From: Cryptomeria japonica
Lineage: Eukaryota > Streptophyta > Pinopsida > Cupressales > Cupressaceae
Length of the DNA: 64,000 bases
Assembly: GCF_030272615.1 (NCBI RefSeq)
Contig: NC_081410.1
Coordinates: 287,867,957 to 287,931,956, forward strand
Direction of reading: 5' to 3'
Below the pieces are notes generated by a model that saw only the letters and a list, made by a program, of their open reading frames with translations, searched no databases and was not told the origin of the DNA. This document shows positions 1-11,790 of this stretch, in pieces. The position numbers and the translations under genes were made by a program. Within the stretch, counting starts at the first letter, position 1, and each line of letters opens with the position of its first letter.

Positions 1-1776
1 TCTTAGAATTTTTTTTCATAGCCTAATCAGTTTTTGCAGAACGCTTGTCGAAGAATATGCTTGTTGCACAAAGACAATATGACTACTTTTTCATTGTCTT
101 TGCAAGTTTCCTCAAGAGAATCGACCAAACATTGTGTATTCTTTCAATTCATTTTTAGGCACCTAAATTGCTATTTGGTTAAAGAACAAATCTGTATTTC
201 ATGTTTTCAAAAGATTCTAAGAGGTAGGAGAGTATGCTCATCTTTTTCTAGACAATCAGAAATCCAAACCCTTGAGGCTTTTTCTTTGTTTGAGATTTGT
301 ACATCTTTAGCAAGCCTACCCTCTTGAGGAGCTTAAAAACTCTTAAAGCCATTATGGCTGGTGTGAGGGGAGTGACCTAAGTGGGAATGACTAAACACCA
401 AGTACTCCAACCCACTATAAAATAAACGTGATTTGATGAAAATTAAGTCAACGACAATGCTCAGGAATAGCTCTCCTTCGTACCTTCGGGTATATTAAAC
501 CTTGGTTTTCAAGGCTAGGATACCTCTTAATTGAGTTTATACCTCAACGCACCAAATGGACCCCTTACTAGATCCAATTAAAATTAGAAGCTACCCGGTT
601 CACCTCCGAAAGGGGGATAATCTTTATGCAAGAGAGAGAGTAACTCTCCCAAGATACTTGTCATCTCGTGCCCCCATTAGCGTTTGGATTCAGATAATAC
701 AGCATTGAGAATCCATTGCGCGAGACTTAGTGACCATATTTTTATTAGCTATTGGGTGTGTACCTGAGTCTACAAGCAAAGGTTTTCTTCTCTCACCAAA
801 TTCCTTAGGGCTTGCATGTTGTGATTGGAGTTACTATTCATACTACGTGTTTTCTATGTTTTCATCCCTAAAACTAAAACTGGAATACCAAAACTAGAGA
901 AAACAAGAAACAAACTCAGTGATCAAAAAATCTATCCGTATCAGAACTAATCTATCCTAAGTCAAAATTTTGTCCAAAACTAGTCTATCCTGGTCAAAAA
1001 TCAGTCCATCTCAGAATTGGTCATACTCAGTTGTCATACTCAGATATTGAAAAACTCATAATTTTAGTCTCTGCCCTATTACCATTCATACGAATCTGAT
1101 CATTTGTCATCCTACTCCATATCTTGTGTCGTACAAGTCTGATAATTTGTCGTTTGAGCTCAATCCTCTGTCATACAAAACAAAACAGTCTATCATTTGA
1201 AGCGAACTCCTGTGTTGTACGATACAAAACTGCACTGAATCTTTTGTCATTTTGGACAACCCATTTGTCATATGGTACTAGGTAGCCACTCATACGAAAC
1301 AAAACTGTTGCCATCCTGGAGCTATTAAATTGTCGTCTGGCTCAGTAAATCATGTCGTACGAATCTTTGATTTTGTCAGTACAGAACAATAAAACTTGCC
1401 TAAAATAGTCCACAATGAACATAATACTAGTTATCATCATCCTAAGCATAAACAGATCAAGACACTCTACCTCTTCCATTTGCATTGCATGATTTGGTCG
1501 ATCATCATTTAGCTAGTTCAATCAACTACTTATCAAACCTAAGTCACTTAGATAACATCTTATACAGGATAGATCATTCTTGAAACCAGACCGAAATCTT
1601 AGTCACTACTCTAGAATCAACTTAGATAAACATCTTATACATGATAGATCTTTCTTGAAACCAGACTAAATCTCAGTTGTTTCTCTCAAATAATACATTA
1701 ACCAAACAACTAGCTCTGAAATTGATCTTGACCTTTGCATCACAAATAGCTTTAGGTCACACTAATCCATAAAAAA
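1..1776 (+). other. Tat copy 1 untranslated leader between primer site and gag
   Basis: It matches the reverse complement of 33556-35320 in copy 2, including the block near 430-600 that corresponds to about 34740-34900. No conserved reading frame is present: a 97-codon open frame at 34-327 has a stop in the matching part of copy 2. The leader is about 2 kb in this family, long for a gypsy element. It contains one array of TCGTACGA-like motifs (about 1085-1385). The rest shows no recognised feature. Confidence 0.75.
1085..1385 (+). repeat. TCGTACGA-motif array in the leader of copy 1
   Basis: Short related words such as TGTCGTACAA, TGTCGTTTGA, TGTTGTACGA and TGTCGTACGA recur roughly every 20-35 bases. 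A perfect TCGTACGA palindrome lies at 1355-1362. Similar arrays occur at the same leader position of copies 2 and 3 and upstream of the antisense PMD genes. The function is unknown; a protein-binding array is inferred. Confidence 0.6.
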
Positions 1777-3348
1777 ATGCCTAGTCAAACCAGGAGTTCC
1801 CATAAGAAAGAAGCCAAAGGCAAAGGATAACCCTTCACATATCAAGATAACCCATACTACATGAAGGACCCGCTCACTGACAAACCTTCATCATCAAAAG
1901 TACTAGTTTTTGATGAACCTGAACCTCCAGAAAAATAAATTCATGACTGTCAAAAGGATAAAGACTTTGGAAAAATGATGAACTCTATCCTGACTAGAGA
2001 GAAGGAAGACTATTTCTTAGAACTAGCAAAGGAAGGTGCCAAAATTCCTACTGGGTATGATGTTCCGACACTCGTAACTAAAAATGAAGAATCTCCTATA
2101 CTCATGGTACACAAACAATTACTAGCCTTACGAATTGAAATCATAGAATTGAAGAATAGGGATAAGTCCCTAAAACAATATTCTCTGGAGACAATATACC
2201 CTTTTCCATTTGACAAGAATCTATACATGCCTCCATTCCCTTCACGAGTTGAGATCCCAAAATTTGACAAATATGATGGTACCTCAGATCCTCAAGATCA
2301 TGTCAGGGAATTTTGTGCTGCCTGCATGGAGTTCATGCATGATCAAACGTATCTCATGTGCCTTTTTCCAAGGAGTTTGGTAGGACAAGCCATGAAATGG
2401 TTCTCAAGTCTATCTAAAGGAATAAAAACATTTAAAGAGTTAATCCAACTATTTTTACAATAATACTCATACAAAATTCGACATCCTGTAACTATGATCG
2501 AACTTTGCAATACTAAATAGAAAACAGGGGAGCCTCTCCTTACTTTCCTCTAGCGTTGGAGAAAGATGTTCTCTAGGTATTCACGACCTATCCCAGATTC
2601 CAAGAAAATGGACAAATTTGTCAACAACTTGGTCCCAGAACTGAAATATAGTGTACAAATGTAAGTACACCCATCATTTAACAAAATGGTAGACAATGTC
2701 ATTCGAATGGAAGATGTGATCATAAAGAAGGGGGATATCTCACCTTGGAAAGAAACACAACCAAGATCTAGCTCTAAAGAGAAGAATGAGTATTGGAAAT
2801 TTGGCAATGATAACAACAAGAATGTTGTTAATGATAGAGTAGTAGACACTGTTAAAACCAAATGACAACCCATGATATTCAACTTGGCTAGTGGTATACA
2901 AGCACTTAAAGCTGCTGAAGTTGGAGCAGAAAATCCTCCAAAGAAAACAAAAGAATGGTTCAAAGAGAAACCTTGGCTTTCCAAACCTAAGCGTGATTTC
3001 ACTCCTCTCAAAGAATCATATGAATCCACTTTCAAGACTCTATTAGAAAATAACCTGATAATGCTACCAGAGAACTCCAGACCATATGATCCAGAAATCA
3101 AACCAAAATGGTGGAGAGAAAATGAATACTGTGACTTCCATCGAAATAAAGATCATAATGTAAACAATTGTATGAAGCTCAAACATGAGATTAAAGATCT
3201 CATAGACACTGGTAAAATCATTGTTGGTAATCACCCAACCAATGTTGATCACAAAGAATTTAGAGACCCTTTACCTATTTACGAACAAGGTGATTCATCA
3301 AAGACCAAAGGAGTTGCCAAAGTAAATTATACTTATACCAGCAAATGA
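1777..3348 (+). pseudogene. Tat gag (capsid-nucleocapsid), copy 1, degraded
   Basis: Gag forms the virus-like particle and binds genomic RNA. The start is the ATG at 1777, matching the ATG at 33555 of copy 2. One frame runs to 3348 but holds seven in-frame stops (1828, 1936, 2461, 2518, 2551, 2662, 2863). The capsid-like part is around 2200-2700, with the motif IPKFDKYDGTSDPQDHVREF. A zinc knuckle of form CX2HX4HX4C lies at 3130-3171, the variant typical of the Tat lineage. An extra A near 3348 shifts the frame into the protease region. Comparison with copy 2 suggests that the stops at 2551 and 2662 came from CAG and CAA codons. Confidence 0.85.
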
Positions 3349-3349
3349 C

Positions 3350-5200
3350 AACGTCATCAACATGATTGAGCCTTCCCAATCTGAATATTGCAATGTGATT
3401 ATAGTCCAAGATAAACCAAATGAATCATGATATGCAAGAGCTATAACCCATTCTCAAAATAAAGTCACTCTCCAAGGAGTTAGTGCTTCCAACCTGGCTC
3501 AAGCAACATTGAACCCACCAGCCTCATCAAACAAACAAAAGGAATCAACCTTGGATAAATTTAGAAGGTTAACTTCATCATCCTCTAGATATAGCATTCT
3601 TGAACAATTGAAAAGGACAAATGCTCAAATCTCAATATTTGAATTGCTAAAAGTATCTCCTCCTCACAAAGACATCCTAGACAAAGAATTGCTCACCACT
3701 AACGTTCCAACGGATTTAGACATTCATTGGTTTCAGTCTATGGTGGGTCATTTAAATTCACCTCACTATCTTACCTTCTCTGAAGAAGATGACAACTCGC
3801 TAAATCATCCACATAACCAGCCATTGCATATTGAATCCATGATCGATAAACATAGAGTCAAATGTTTTTTGATAGATGGAGGCGCGAGGTTGAATATGTG
3901 TACTTATAGTTTGCTTACACAGCTAGGATTCTCTGAAAATGTCATTGATCCCACCAAGAAAATAACAATTAAAGCCTATGATGAAGAAGAAAGGACCTCT
4001 AAAGGTCTGGTATCATTACCAATCAGAGTGGGACCTGTAGAAAGATATGTCCTTTTTCAGGTACTTGATCTTCCTTTGTCATACAATATCTTACTGGGCA
4101 GGCCATGGATTCATGAGATGAAGGTAGTTCCATCAACATATCATCAATGCTTAAAATTCCCCTATAACGGGGTTGAAGTCAGTATTCTTGCTGATACAAA
4201 TGTCACCTATAATGCATTAACAAAAGGTGCAGATACTTTTGTACCTCATAATAGGGAAACCTTTACAAATGAAAATCCAGACGCACTGATGAAAGAATTA
4301 GAAAAGAGATTGAAAATTACAAATACCGGCATGGATGGCTACAAGATAGAATCGATACTTTCATTAGTCTCTCTCCCTCCATCACCAAAATAGTTGGGCA
4401 AACCATCAAAGGCTATGAGAACACAAAATTCAACTCTGAATATTATATATGATGGTCTTTTTGTACAATCTTCTACTTCCTTGGTAGATGAAATAGAAGA
4501 GGATGTTGTTCTTAACTGGCTCTTTAAGGAAGGTAGTCAAAATGAGGAAGTACGACACTGTGAGATTTCTCCAACCCAATATGGTCCTGGTTACAAAATG
4601 ATTCAGTGTATGGGATATTTAGGTACTGGTCCTCTGAGCAAACATCAAGAGGGTATCATTGAAATGATTCAGCTGCAAACAAAATCCACAAATGATAAAG
4701 ATAGATTAGGATACACTCTAGGAAAAACATCAGATCAAAAACAGGCTTCTAAGACTAAGTTGAAGAAAAAGACACTGCCTTTAACATTACAGGAGGTAAA
4801 CACTCAACAAAAACTTCAAGACAACTATAAAATAGAACAAGAGGAACTAGTAATCAAGAGAGAAGAAATAGTTAGTACTCAAGTTCTAGTGGTATCAGCT
4901 ACAAGACTACAAGAAGTAGAGGTCCCAGAAGATATGAAAGATGAAGTAGAAAGAATCAAGGAATTGTTTATACTACTGAAAATTTCAGTTACATACAATG
5001 GTAGGCAACAAGTAGAAGATTCAGAGACTGACTCAAATGAGTATGAATGGGGTTCAGATCGCCTCTCAGACACATCCACTACAAAAACTCTAGAAGAGTC
5101 TACTAGTACCACAGATGATGCTCAAGAACTGATGCACATAAAACTAGAGAAGGAAATACTAGAAATTAGACAAAAGAGACAAGCAAACTATGAACAATGA
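3350..5200 (+). pseudogene. Tat protease region with G-patch-like domain, copy 1
   Basis: The frame resumes at 3350 and is interrupted by a TGA near 3430 and a TAG at 4391. The pepsin-like retroviral protease cleaves the polyprotein; its active-site motif here is LIDGGARLN with the aspartate codon at 3875, and D-G-G replaces the usual D-S/T-G, as in related elements. A second block, ILLGRPWIHEMKVVPSTYHQ, fits the C-terminal half of the protease. From about 4580 to 4740 the segment around GYKMIQCMGYLGTGP and RLGYTLGK fits a G-patch, a glycine-rich RNA-binding module. The final 150 codons are acidic and charged (for example SETDSNEYEWGSD), with no known domain. Confidence 0.75.
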
Positions 5201-6177
5201 CTGAAAGAAGGAAGAATACCAGAAAATTTATCATCTATGTGCCCCTATGCTAAAATAGAACAAATTAGGTATAGCACTACACCAGAAGAATTGGAAGCAA
5301 CAAAAGCAAAACTAGTTATCAGTCCAAAAGAAGCTGAATGGAGTAGACGACAACAAATCACAGAAACAATAATATCATGTCAATAGGCATGTCAGATACA
5401 AATGATAAATAAGCCAAAGTTTGAAGGAACTTGCCACATTAAAGATGTTGGTGTTGATACCATACATATACGCACTCAATCACTTGAAGAGGACTCAGAA
5501 ACTTCATCTGATGACTCTGACAACAGTCCTATTCATGATAATATCTACTAAACATCAAACTCTAAATCATCTAATGTAAATGATGAAAATCTATCTACTG
5601 ATCTTATTGTTGTTGAACCACGATATGACGTCCAGTCTGGCATAGGGAACGATGCTACATGTCTATTGGATTAGATCAACTAAATATTAACGTGAACTTT
5701 AATAATCATGTTATGACTCTTCCTGGTCTCGAGACACTTACGCAAGGTATCCTTCTAGACCTAAAATTTTTGATTTGCAATTGTGATGACAATACCATGA
5801 ATGCTCTCGAACCTATCCAAAATTTATCCTTAGTACATCCACAACTGATTGATTGCACATTACAAACTAGCCAATGAATATATCTACTTTTGCCAATGAC
5901 TATACATTAGCCTATTATTTCAATGCAGTTGAACCTATGGACTCTTCCACCAGTGAATAGAGTGAAAACATGACTGAAGCAGATATCAAGTATCTTAGTC
6001 ACAAAAATAAGAAAAATAAAAAATAAAAGATCTGATGGTGAAAACCACATTGTGGCGGTGTCAGAATCTAAAAAAGAGAAAATAAAGGATGTACCTAAGG
6101 GTGAAAACCTCTCTGAGGTTCCTGAAGGTGAGATACATGATATACTACCAAGTCATTTCTAGGAAAGGTCTTCCATA
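5201..6177 (+). pseudogene. Conserved acidic linker of the Tat polyprotein, copy 1
   Basis: This piece joins the protease/G-patch region to reverse transcriptase. It stays recognisable at protein level in copies 2 and 3, with shared blocks such as EGTCHIKDVGVDTIH, LSLVHPQLI and a Ser/Asp-rich stretch near 5490-5530. No catalytic motif is seen and I do not recognise a domain. There are several stops and at least two frameshifts; an open stretch lies at 5659-5877. Conservation across three copies argues that it was once translated as part of Pol. Confidence 0.6.
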
Positions 6178-7254
6178 TTGATCGAGCCAACTCAGCCAAT
6201 GAACATTGGGAGTCAAGAGACACCACACATCATTCATGTAGCTCAATCACTATCAACAGAAGAATTGAAGGATTTCACTCATCTATTCTTAGAAAATAAA
6301 ATAAAATTTGCATGGATGTACTCTGATATGCCAGGCCTGGATCATGATCTCATCATGTACCATCTTTCTATTACACTGGGAGTTAAACCAGTGAAGAAAA
6401 AACTCTGTAAGATGCACCCAGTTGTGGCACTACTGGTCAAGGCTGAACTAGAAAAGTTACTAAAAATTTGGATTCATTAGAGATATAGATTATGCCAAAT
6501 GGATTTCAAACATAGTACCAGGATCAAAGGCAGACAAATCCATCAAAGTATGCATAGACTTCAGAGATCTCAATAAAGCTTGTCCGAAGGACGACTTTCC
6601 ATTACCAAACATTGATATGATAGTCGACATGACTACTGGGTATGAGATATACTCACTAATGGATGGATTCTTTGGCTATAATCAGATCAAAATAGCTCGT
6701 GGAGATCAAGAAAAGACATCTTTCATCTGTGCATGGGGAACCTTTTGCTGGAATGTCATGCCATTTGGGCTAAAAAATGCAGGAGCAACCTATCAAGAGT
6801 TGTCACTACTATTTTTCATGACATGATGCATAAGAATATGGAAGATTATGTTGATGACACTTTAGTGAAGACTATGAAGAGATAAACACATATTCAAGAG
6901 CTAGGTCCTATACTAGACAGAATGGAAAAGTTCAAACTCCGGTTAAATCCAAAAAAGTGTGCATTTGGAGTGACATCTGGTAAACTACTTGGCTACATAG
7001 TTTCAAAGAAGGTAATCGAGGTTGATCTTGAGAAGGTCCAAGCCATAATGGAAATGCCACCTCTGAAGAACATCAGTCAAATGAGAAGTCTACTGGGACA
7101 TCTCCAATCCATCAAATGATTCATTTCTCAGCTAGCAGACAAAGCTCAACCTTTCAAAAAAGTATTGAGGAAAGGAGTGATATACAACTGGGATCAGGAA
7201 TGTGAACAACATATTCAGCAAATCAAAGAGTACCTATCCAATCCACCAATACTA
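6178..7254 (+). pseudogene. Tat reverse transcriptase, copy 1, upstream part
   Basis: Reverse transcriptase copies element RNA to DNA. Readable blocks in order: an N-terminal MPGLDHDLIMYHLSI region, DFRDLNKACPKDDFPLPNID near 6558-6620, SLMDGFFGYNQIKIA near 6652-6697, WGTFCWNVMPFGLKNAGATY near 6735-6792, then EDYVDD near 6842, which keeps the catalytic YVDD, and LNPKKCAFGV. Frameshifts lie near 6470 and 6795, and a stop near 7119. The gene is cut at 7254 by the copia insertion and resumes at 13794 in the connection to RNase H. Confidence 0.88.
7250..7254. repeat. Target-site duplication TACTA, left copy
   Basis: TACTA at 7250-7254 is repeated exactly at 13789-13793. Removing the copia element and one copy restores CCACCAATACTAATGCCACC, which matches the uninterrupted copies 2 and 3. 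Confidence 0.93.
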
Positions 7255-8295
7255 CGTTGGTATTTTGGTATGGTTTTGTCATTGATGTCAACACCTACTG
7301 AAACACTAGCACTTTGGAGATCCAGCAACATTCACCGGCAAACAACTATTGCACAGTTACTGGTATATGGTTCACCAACACTTGGAATGATATGGAAGAC
7401 ACTTGATAATGTCAAAGACATCGTGTGGACACTTTGTTTTGAAGAATTAATCATTGGTATATTCATATTTACATATTTGCTTTTACCGGCAAATAGGTCC
7501 AGGGTTATCTAGGGTTACACCGACAGGGTTATCTTTTCTAGATCAGCATGCAACACTATGAAGATGATTTATTATTGATGTAAATGCATTAAGCTGACAT
7601 GTTTAATCAGTTATTGCATCAGATATTATATTGTATGTAAAAGGTTTTTATTGTAATATCTTGTAGAGCCGACCTACTAAAATTGGTCTTAGGTTATGGT
7701 ATAAATGTAAGATCTTATTTGTAAGATCAAGTGTGGAATGCGAACAAGAATTGTGTGAAGGTATATGTGAGATTAAGCAGAGGTATACATGAAGACATCA
7801 TTCAAAGGTGAAGCTAGGTTTTTTTAGAAGCATATCAGCATTACACTGGTACTGAATCTAGCATATGAAGATGTTATTTTGTGCAGTACATTCTTATTGG
7901 ATTTAACCATCCAACTTTAGTCAGTGTGACTCCCATTTTGTGATTGAGCAGTGAGCTCTAGGTTGTTGGCCTTTCTGCATGTGCAGACCCCATTTATGTA
8001 CACTTACTATCTGCAATAGTATCATTTGATTGTGTGTAAGGTTTCCCACCGTGGTTTTTCCCCTTACAGGGTTTCCACGTACAAAATATTGGTGTTATGT
8101 GTTGTGGATGACTCTACGTTTATGTTTCATGCATTAATCTTTACCAGTATAGCAATTTACTATTAACACTGTCTACCAGCACACTTAACTGGTTTACCGG
8201 TATTAAGCATTAAGTTGGTTAATTGGTTTTTGGTTTGAATTTATTAGACAACTGATTCACACCCCCCCCCTCTTAGTTGTCTCTGGGACCTAACA
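7255..8295 (+). repeat. 5' LTR of the copia element
   Basis: It starts CGTTGGTATTTTGG (TG to CG change against the 3' copy) and ends GGGACCTAACA. It carries a stretch of C residues near 8262-8270 and the block GCAGTGAGCTCTAGGTTG near 7950, which recurs in the LTRs of the pol-less element at 55852-60912. The promoter should lie here, but I cannot place a TATA box with confidence. Confidence 0.92.
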
Positions 8296-8297
8296 AT

Positions 8298-8310
8298 TGG
8301 TATCAGAGCC
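8298..8310 (+). other. Primer-binding site, tRNA-iMet type (copia)
   Basis: TGGTATCAGAGCC begins two bases after the LTR end and complements the 3' end of plant initiator methionine tRNA, the usual minus-strand primer of copia elements. Confidence 0.93.
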
Positions 8311-8351
8311 TATTCCTCTTTTGCAGAAGTTTAACAACTTGAGGAGATCCA

Positions 8352-9770
8352 ATGTCTACTAATTATTTTAGGAAGGACAGTCCTAAACTTGATGGAACCA
8401 ACTATGGGATATGGAAGATCAGGATGGAGACACATCTGAATTGCATCGGTAAAGACATCTGGTAAGTTACAAAGAATGGTTATACTGCTGCTGTAGCTAG
8501 TCAGACTGCTCCAACTACCTTGGCTAAAGATGAAGAGAATGATTGCAAAGCAAGAGAAGCACTTTTGAGCGCATTATCAGATCAATAAATCATGGGATTA
8601 TGAGATAGGTCTACTGCTAAAGCTATTTGGGATCATTTGGAAACACTAAATGAAGGAGATTTTAGAGTCAAGATTGCAAAATTTGAAAGCTTCCGAGTCA
8701 GGTATGAACATCTGAAAATGGAAGAAGATGAAAGGATTTCTGCTTTTATGGAAAGAGTAAATGAAATTGTTTTGGGTATTAAATGTTGTGGAGGAACCTT
8801 GAGTGAGGATGAAATTGTTTTAAAAATCTTAAGAGGATTGCCACCAGCATATAAAATGAAGGTTACTGCTATAAATGAGTTGAGAACAATGCCTAATACA
8901 TTAGTAACTAGGGATACATTGATTGGAAAACTTTCAGCCTTTGAAATTGAGGAATTTGGTCCTGTTGCTACTATTAAAACTGATTTGGCCTTTAAAGCAT
9001 CAACATCATCTACTCCATCATTTGACAAATCAAACTGGAAAGCCTTTTATGCAAGAGAACTTGAAGAAACCAAGAAGGAGAATGAAGAGCTTGAAGAACT
9101 TGAAGCACTATTTGCAAGAAAAATGCCAAAAGGTCCAGTTGGAAGTAAGTATGAAGGTAAAGCACCCTTTAAATGTTTCAACTGCAATAAGATTGGTCAT
9201 ATGGCTTCGAGATGCCTTGATAGACATGCTAGACTAAGAGAAGAAGCTAGAAGAACATATAAGCCTAATCTTGAATATCAGAGATACAGATCCAAGAAGA
9301 ACAAAGACAAATCCTGTTACATTGCTGATGAAGGTGTGATTGATGATTCTAATGAGGATCCAATAGACAATGGATGGGTTTTTGTTGCTATAACAGAGGA
9401 TCAACTAGCACCTACTGCTCAACTAGTAGAACAAGCCCTAGCAGCTAAAGTTGAAGCAAAGGATGAATGGATAATTGACTCAGGATGCTCACATCATATG
9501 ACAGGAGACAAAGGTAAATTCTTGAACTTTCAAGAATACAATGGAGGTTTAGTAAGATTTGGAGATGACAAAGCCTGTTCAATCAAAGGTAAGGGTTCAA
9601 TATCTCTTGATGGTAAGCATAACACTAACAATGTCTACTATGTTGAAGGATTAAAGCATAATCTTTTAAGTGTTGGTCAATTAGTTGAGAAAGGATTTCA
9701 GTTACAATTTAAAAATGGAAAATGCAAAATCATGAATAGAACTGGTTTGGAAATTGCAACCAGTAATTAG
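8352..9770 (+). pseudogene. Copia gag and protease, with in-frame stops
   Basis: The start is the ATG at 8352. The N-terminal block FRKDSPKLDGTNYGIWKIRM is the usual copia Gag start. Stops follow at about 8463 (TAA), 8586 (TAA) and 8601 (TGA), then the frame is open from 8637 to 9767. A zinc knuckle CFNCNKIGHMASRC (CX2CX4HX4C) lies at 9174-9215. The aspartic protease motif is WIIDSGCSHHMTG with the aspartate codon at 9477. TAG at 9768 ends this stretch, and integrase continues in the same frame, so gag and pol were once one frame. Confidence 0.9.
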
Positions 9771-10848
9771 ACTAGAGGTAATATCTTTCAATTGAATAAC
9801 AGTGAAAAGGCATGCTTGATTGCACATATAGATGAAATTTGGTTATGGCATAAGAGACTATGTCATGTAAACTTTGATTGCATGGTAAAAATCAGTACTT
9901 CCAAGGCAGTTAGAGATCTAACTAAAACTGTGAAACCTCAAAATACAATTTGTAACGAATGTCAATTTGGAAAACAAGTTAGAGCTAGTTTCAAAAGTAT
10001 TCCAGAAAAATCCAATAATGCTCTTGATTTAATTCACACTGATTTATGTGGTCCAGCTAGAACTAAAAGCTTACAAGGTGATAGATATTTCATGCTAATT
10101 ATTGATGATTATTCTAGAATGTGTTGGGTTACTTTTCTCAGAGAAAAATCAGAAGCACTTGGAAAGTTCAAATTATTCAAAGCAATGGTTGAGAATGAAA
10201 CCGGTAAGACAATCAAATGTTTAAGATCAGATCAAGGAGGAGAATTCACATATAAGGACTTTAATACATTTTGTGAAGTGAATGGAATCAGAAGACAGTT
10301 ATCAACACCTCAGACACCATAGCAGAATGGAGTTGTTGAAAGGAAAAATAGAACTATCTTGGATGCAGCAAGATGTATGTTATCAGAAGCAAATCTACCA
10401 CATGTATATTGGAGAGAGGTAGTTAGCACTGCTGTCTATACATTCAACAAAGTTCACATCAAAGGTGAAACTGGTAAGACCCCTCATGAACTATGGTTTG
10501 GTAATACTCCTACTCTTAAGTATTTCAGAATTTTTGGAAGTAAATGTTATATTAGAAGAGATGAGTATATCAATTGGCAAATTTGATCCTAGAAGTGATG
10601 AAGGAATATTTCTTGGTTATTCATCTAAGAGCAAGGCATATAGATGTTTTAATAAGAGATTGCAGAAAATTGTTGAGAATACAAATGTAAAGATTGATGA
10701 ACAATTCAGAGGAACTTCAAGGTATATAGACTTTGAACCGGCAACAAAAATTGTGACAAATGAACCTACACTAAATCTACTAGTACAGAATGAAGATCCA
10801 GTTACCCTGGTATCATCAGAGGATTCCACAATAATTGAAGAAAAATAG
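9771..10848 (+). pseudogene. Copia integrase, with one stop and one frameshift
   Basis: Integrase inserts the cDNA into the genome. The zinc-binding part shows WHKRLCHVN and CNECQFGKQ (HHCC, about 9846-9970). The core shows HTDLCGP near 10040, LRSDQGGEF near 10222-10248 and QNGVVERKNR near 10323, giving the D, D and E catalytic residues, all kept. A TAG at 10320, most simply a former CAG, sits just before the E motif. After KCYIRRDEYIN near 10570 the frame shifts and continues to 10848, with the block GIFLGYSSKSKAYRCFNKR typical of copia. Confidence 0.9.
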
Positions 10849-10875
10849 CAAACTAAGACACCCCGATATGTAAGA

Positions 10876-11790
10876 TTGAATCATTCTGAAGATCAGATAA
10901 TTGGAAACAAATTTAAAGGAGTTATGACAAGAGGAAGATTGGCAAATGAAGAGGTATGTCTTATTTCTCAAATTGAACCATCATCTATCAATGAGGCATG
11001 TGAAGATAAATTTTGGATTAAAGCTATGGAAGAAGAATTAGGACAAATTGAGAAAAATAATACTTGGATATTAGTTCCCCGGCCTAAAGATAAAAATGTA
11101 ATTGGAACCAAATGGGTATTTAGAAACAAACTTAATGAAGATGGTAAGGTTGTCAAAAACAAAGAAAGACTAGTGTGTAAGGGATATTCTCAAAAAGAAG
11201 GAGTTGATTACAATGAAACCTTTGCACCGGTAGCCAGAATTAAGGCAGTCAGATTATTCTTGGCTTTTGCAGCTCACAAGGACTACAAAGTTTATCAAAT
11301 GGATATTAAATGTGCATTTTTGAATGGAGATCTTGAAGAGGAAGTATATATTGAACAACCTGATGGATTTTCCTTGACAAATGATAATGATATGGTTTGC
11401 AGGTTAAGAAAAGCTCTGTATGGATTAAAACAAGCCCCAAGAGCTTGGTATGCAAGGTTGGATAAGTATCTTTTAAAGATTGGTTTTACTAAAGGAAATG
11501 CAGATAGCAATTTATATTACAAAATAACTAATGATGACATCTTGATTATTGAAGTACTTGTTGATGATATAATCTTTGGAGGAAAAGATGGATTATGTAA
11601 GGAATTTTCTATTGAAATGCAGCAAGAATTTGAAATGTCTATGATTGGAGAAATAAAATTCTTTTTAGGATTGCAGATTTCACAGACTGATAAAGGTATA
11701 TTTTTGAGTCAATCCAAGTACTTAAAAGAATTACTAAAGAAATTTGGGATGGAGAACTCTAAACCGGTAAGCATAGGCCTGATCTTATGA
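10876..11790 (+). pseudogene. Copia reverse transcriptase, truncated
   Basis: Readable blocks: [91 protein letters not shown] and the catalytic block as [11 protein letters not shown] (LVDD in place of YVDD). After [11 protein letters not shown] the sequence jumps to PDLMNAVC in another frame. Comparison with ordinary copia elements implies a deletion of several tens of codons between the RT thumb and RNase H. This copy could not have made a working polymerase. Confidence 0.9.

Noticed and set aside
34-327. 97-codon open frame at the window start
   Set aside because: It lies in the retrotransposon leader; the matching part of copy 2 has a stop in this frame, and no domain is seen.
1085-1385. 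CRISPR-like array
   Set aside because: The recurring words are short, degenerate and irregularly spaced, and the context is plant retrotransposon DNA.
8298-8310. Initiator tRNA gene
   Set aside because: Only the primer-binding stretch is present, without the rest of a tRNA; the same holds at 45072 and 60066.
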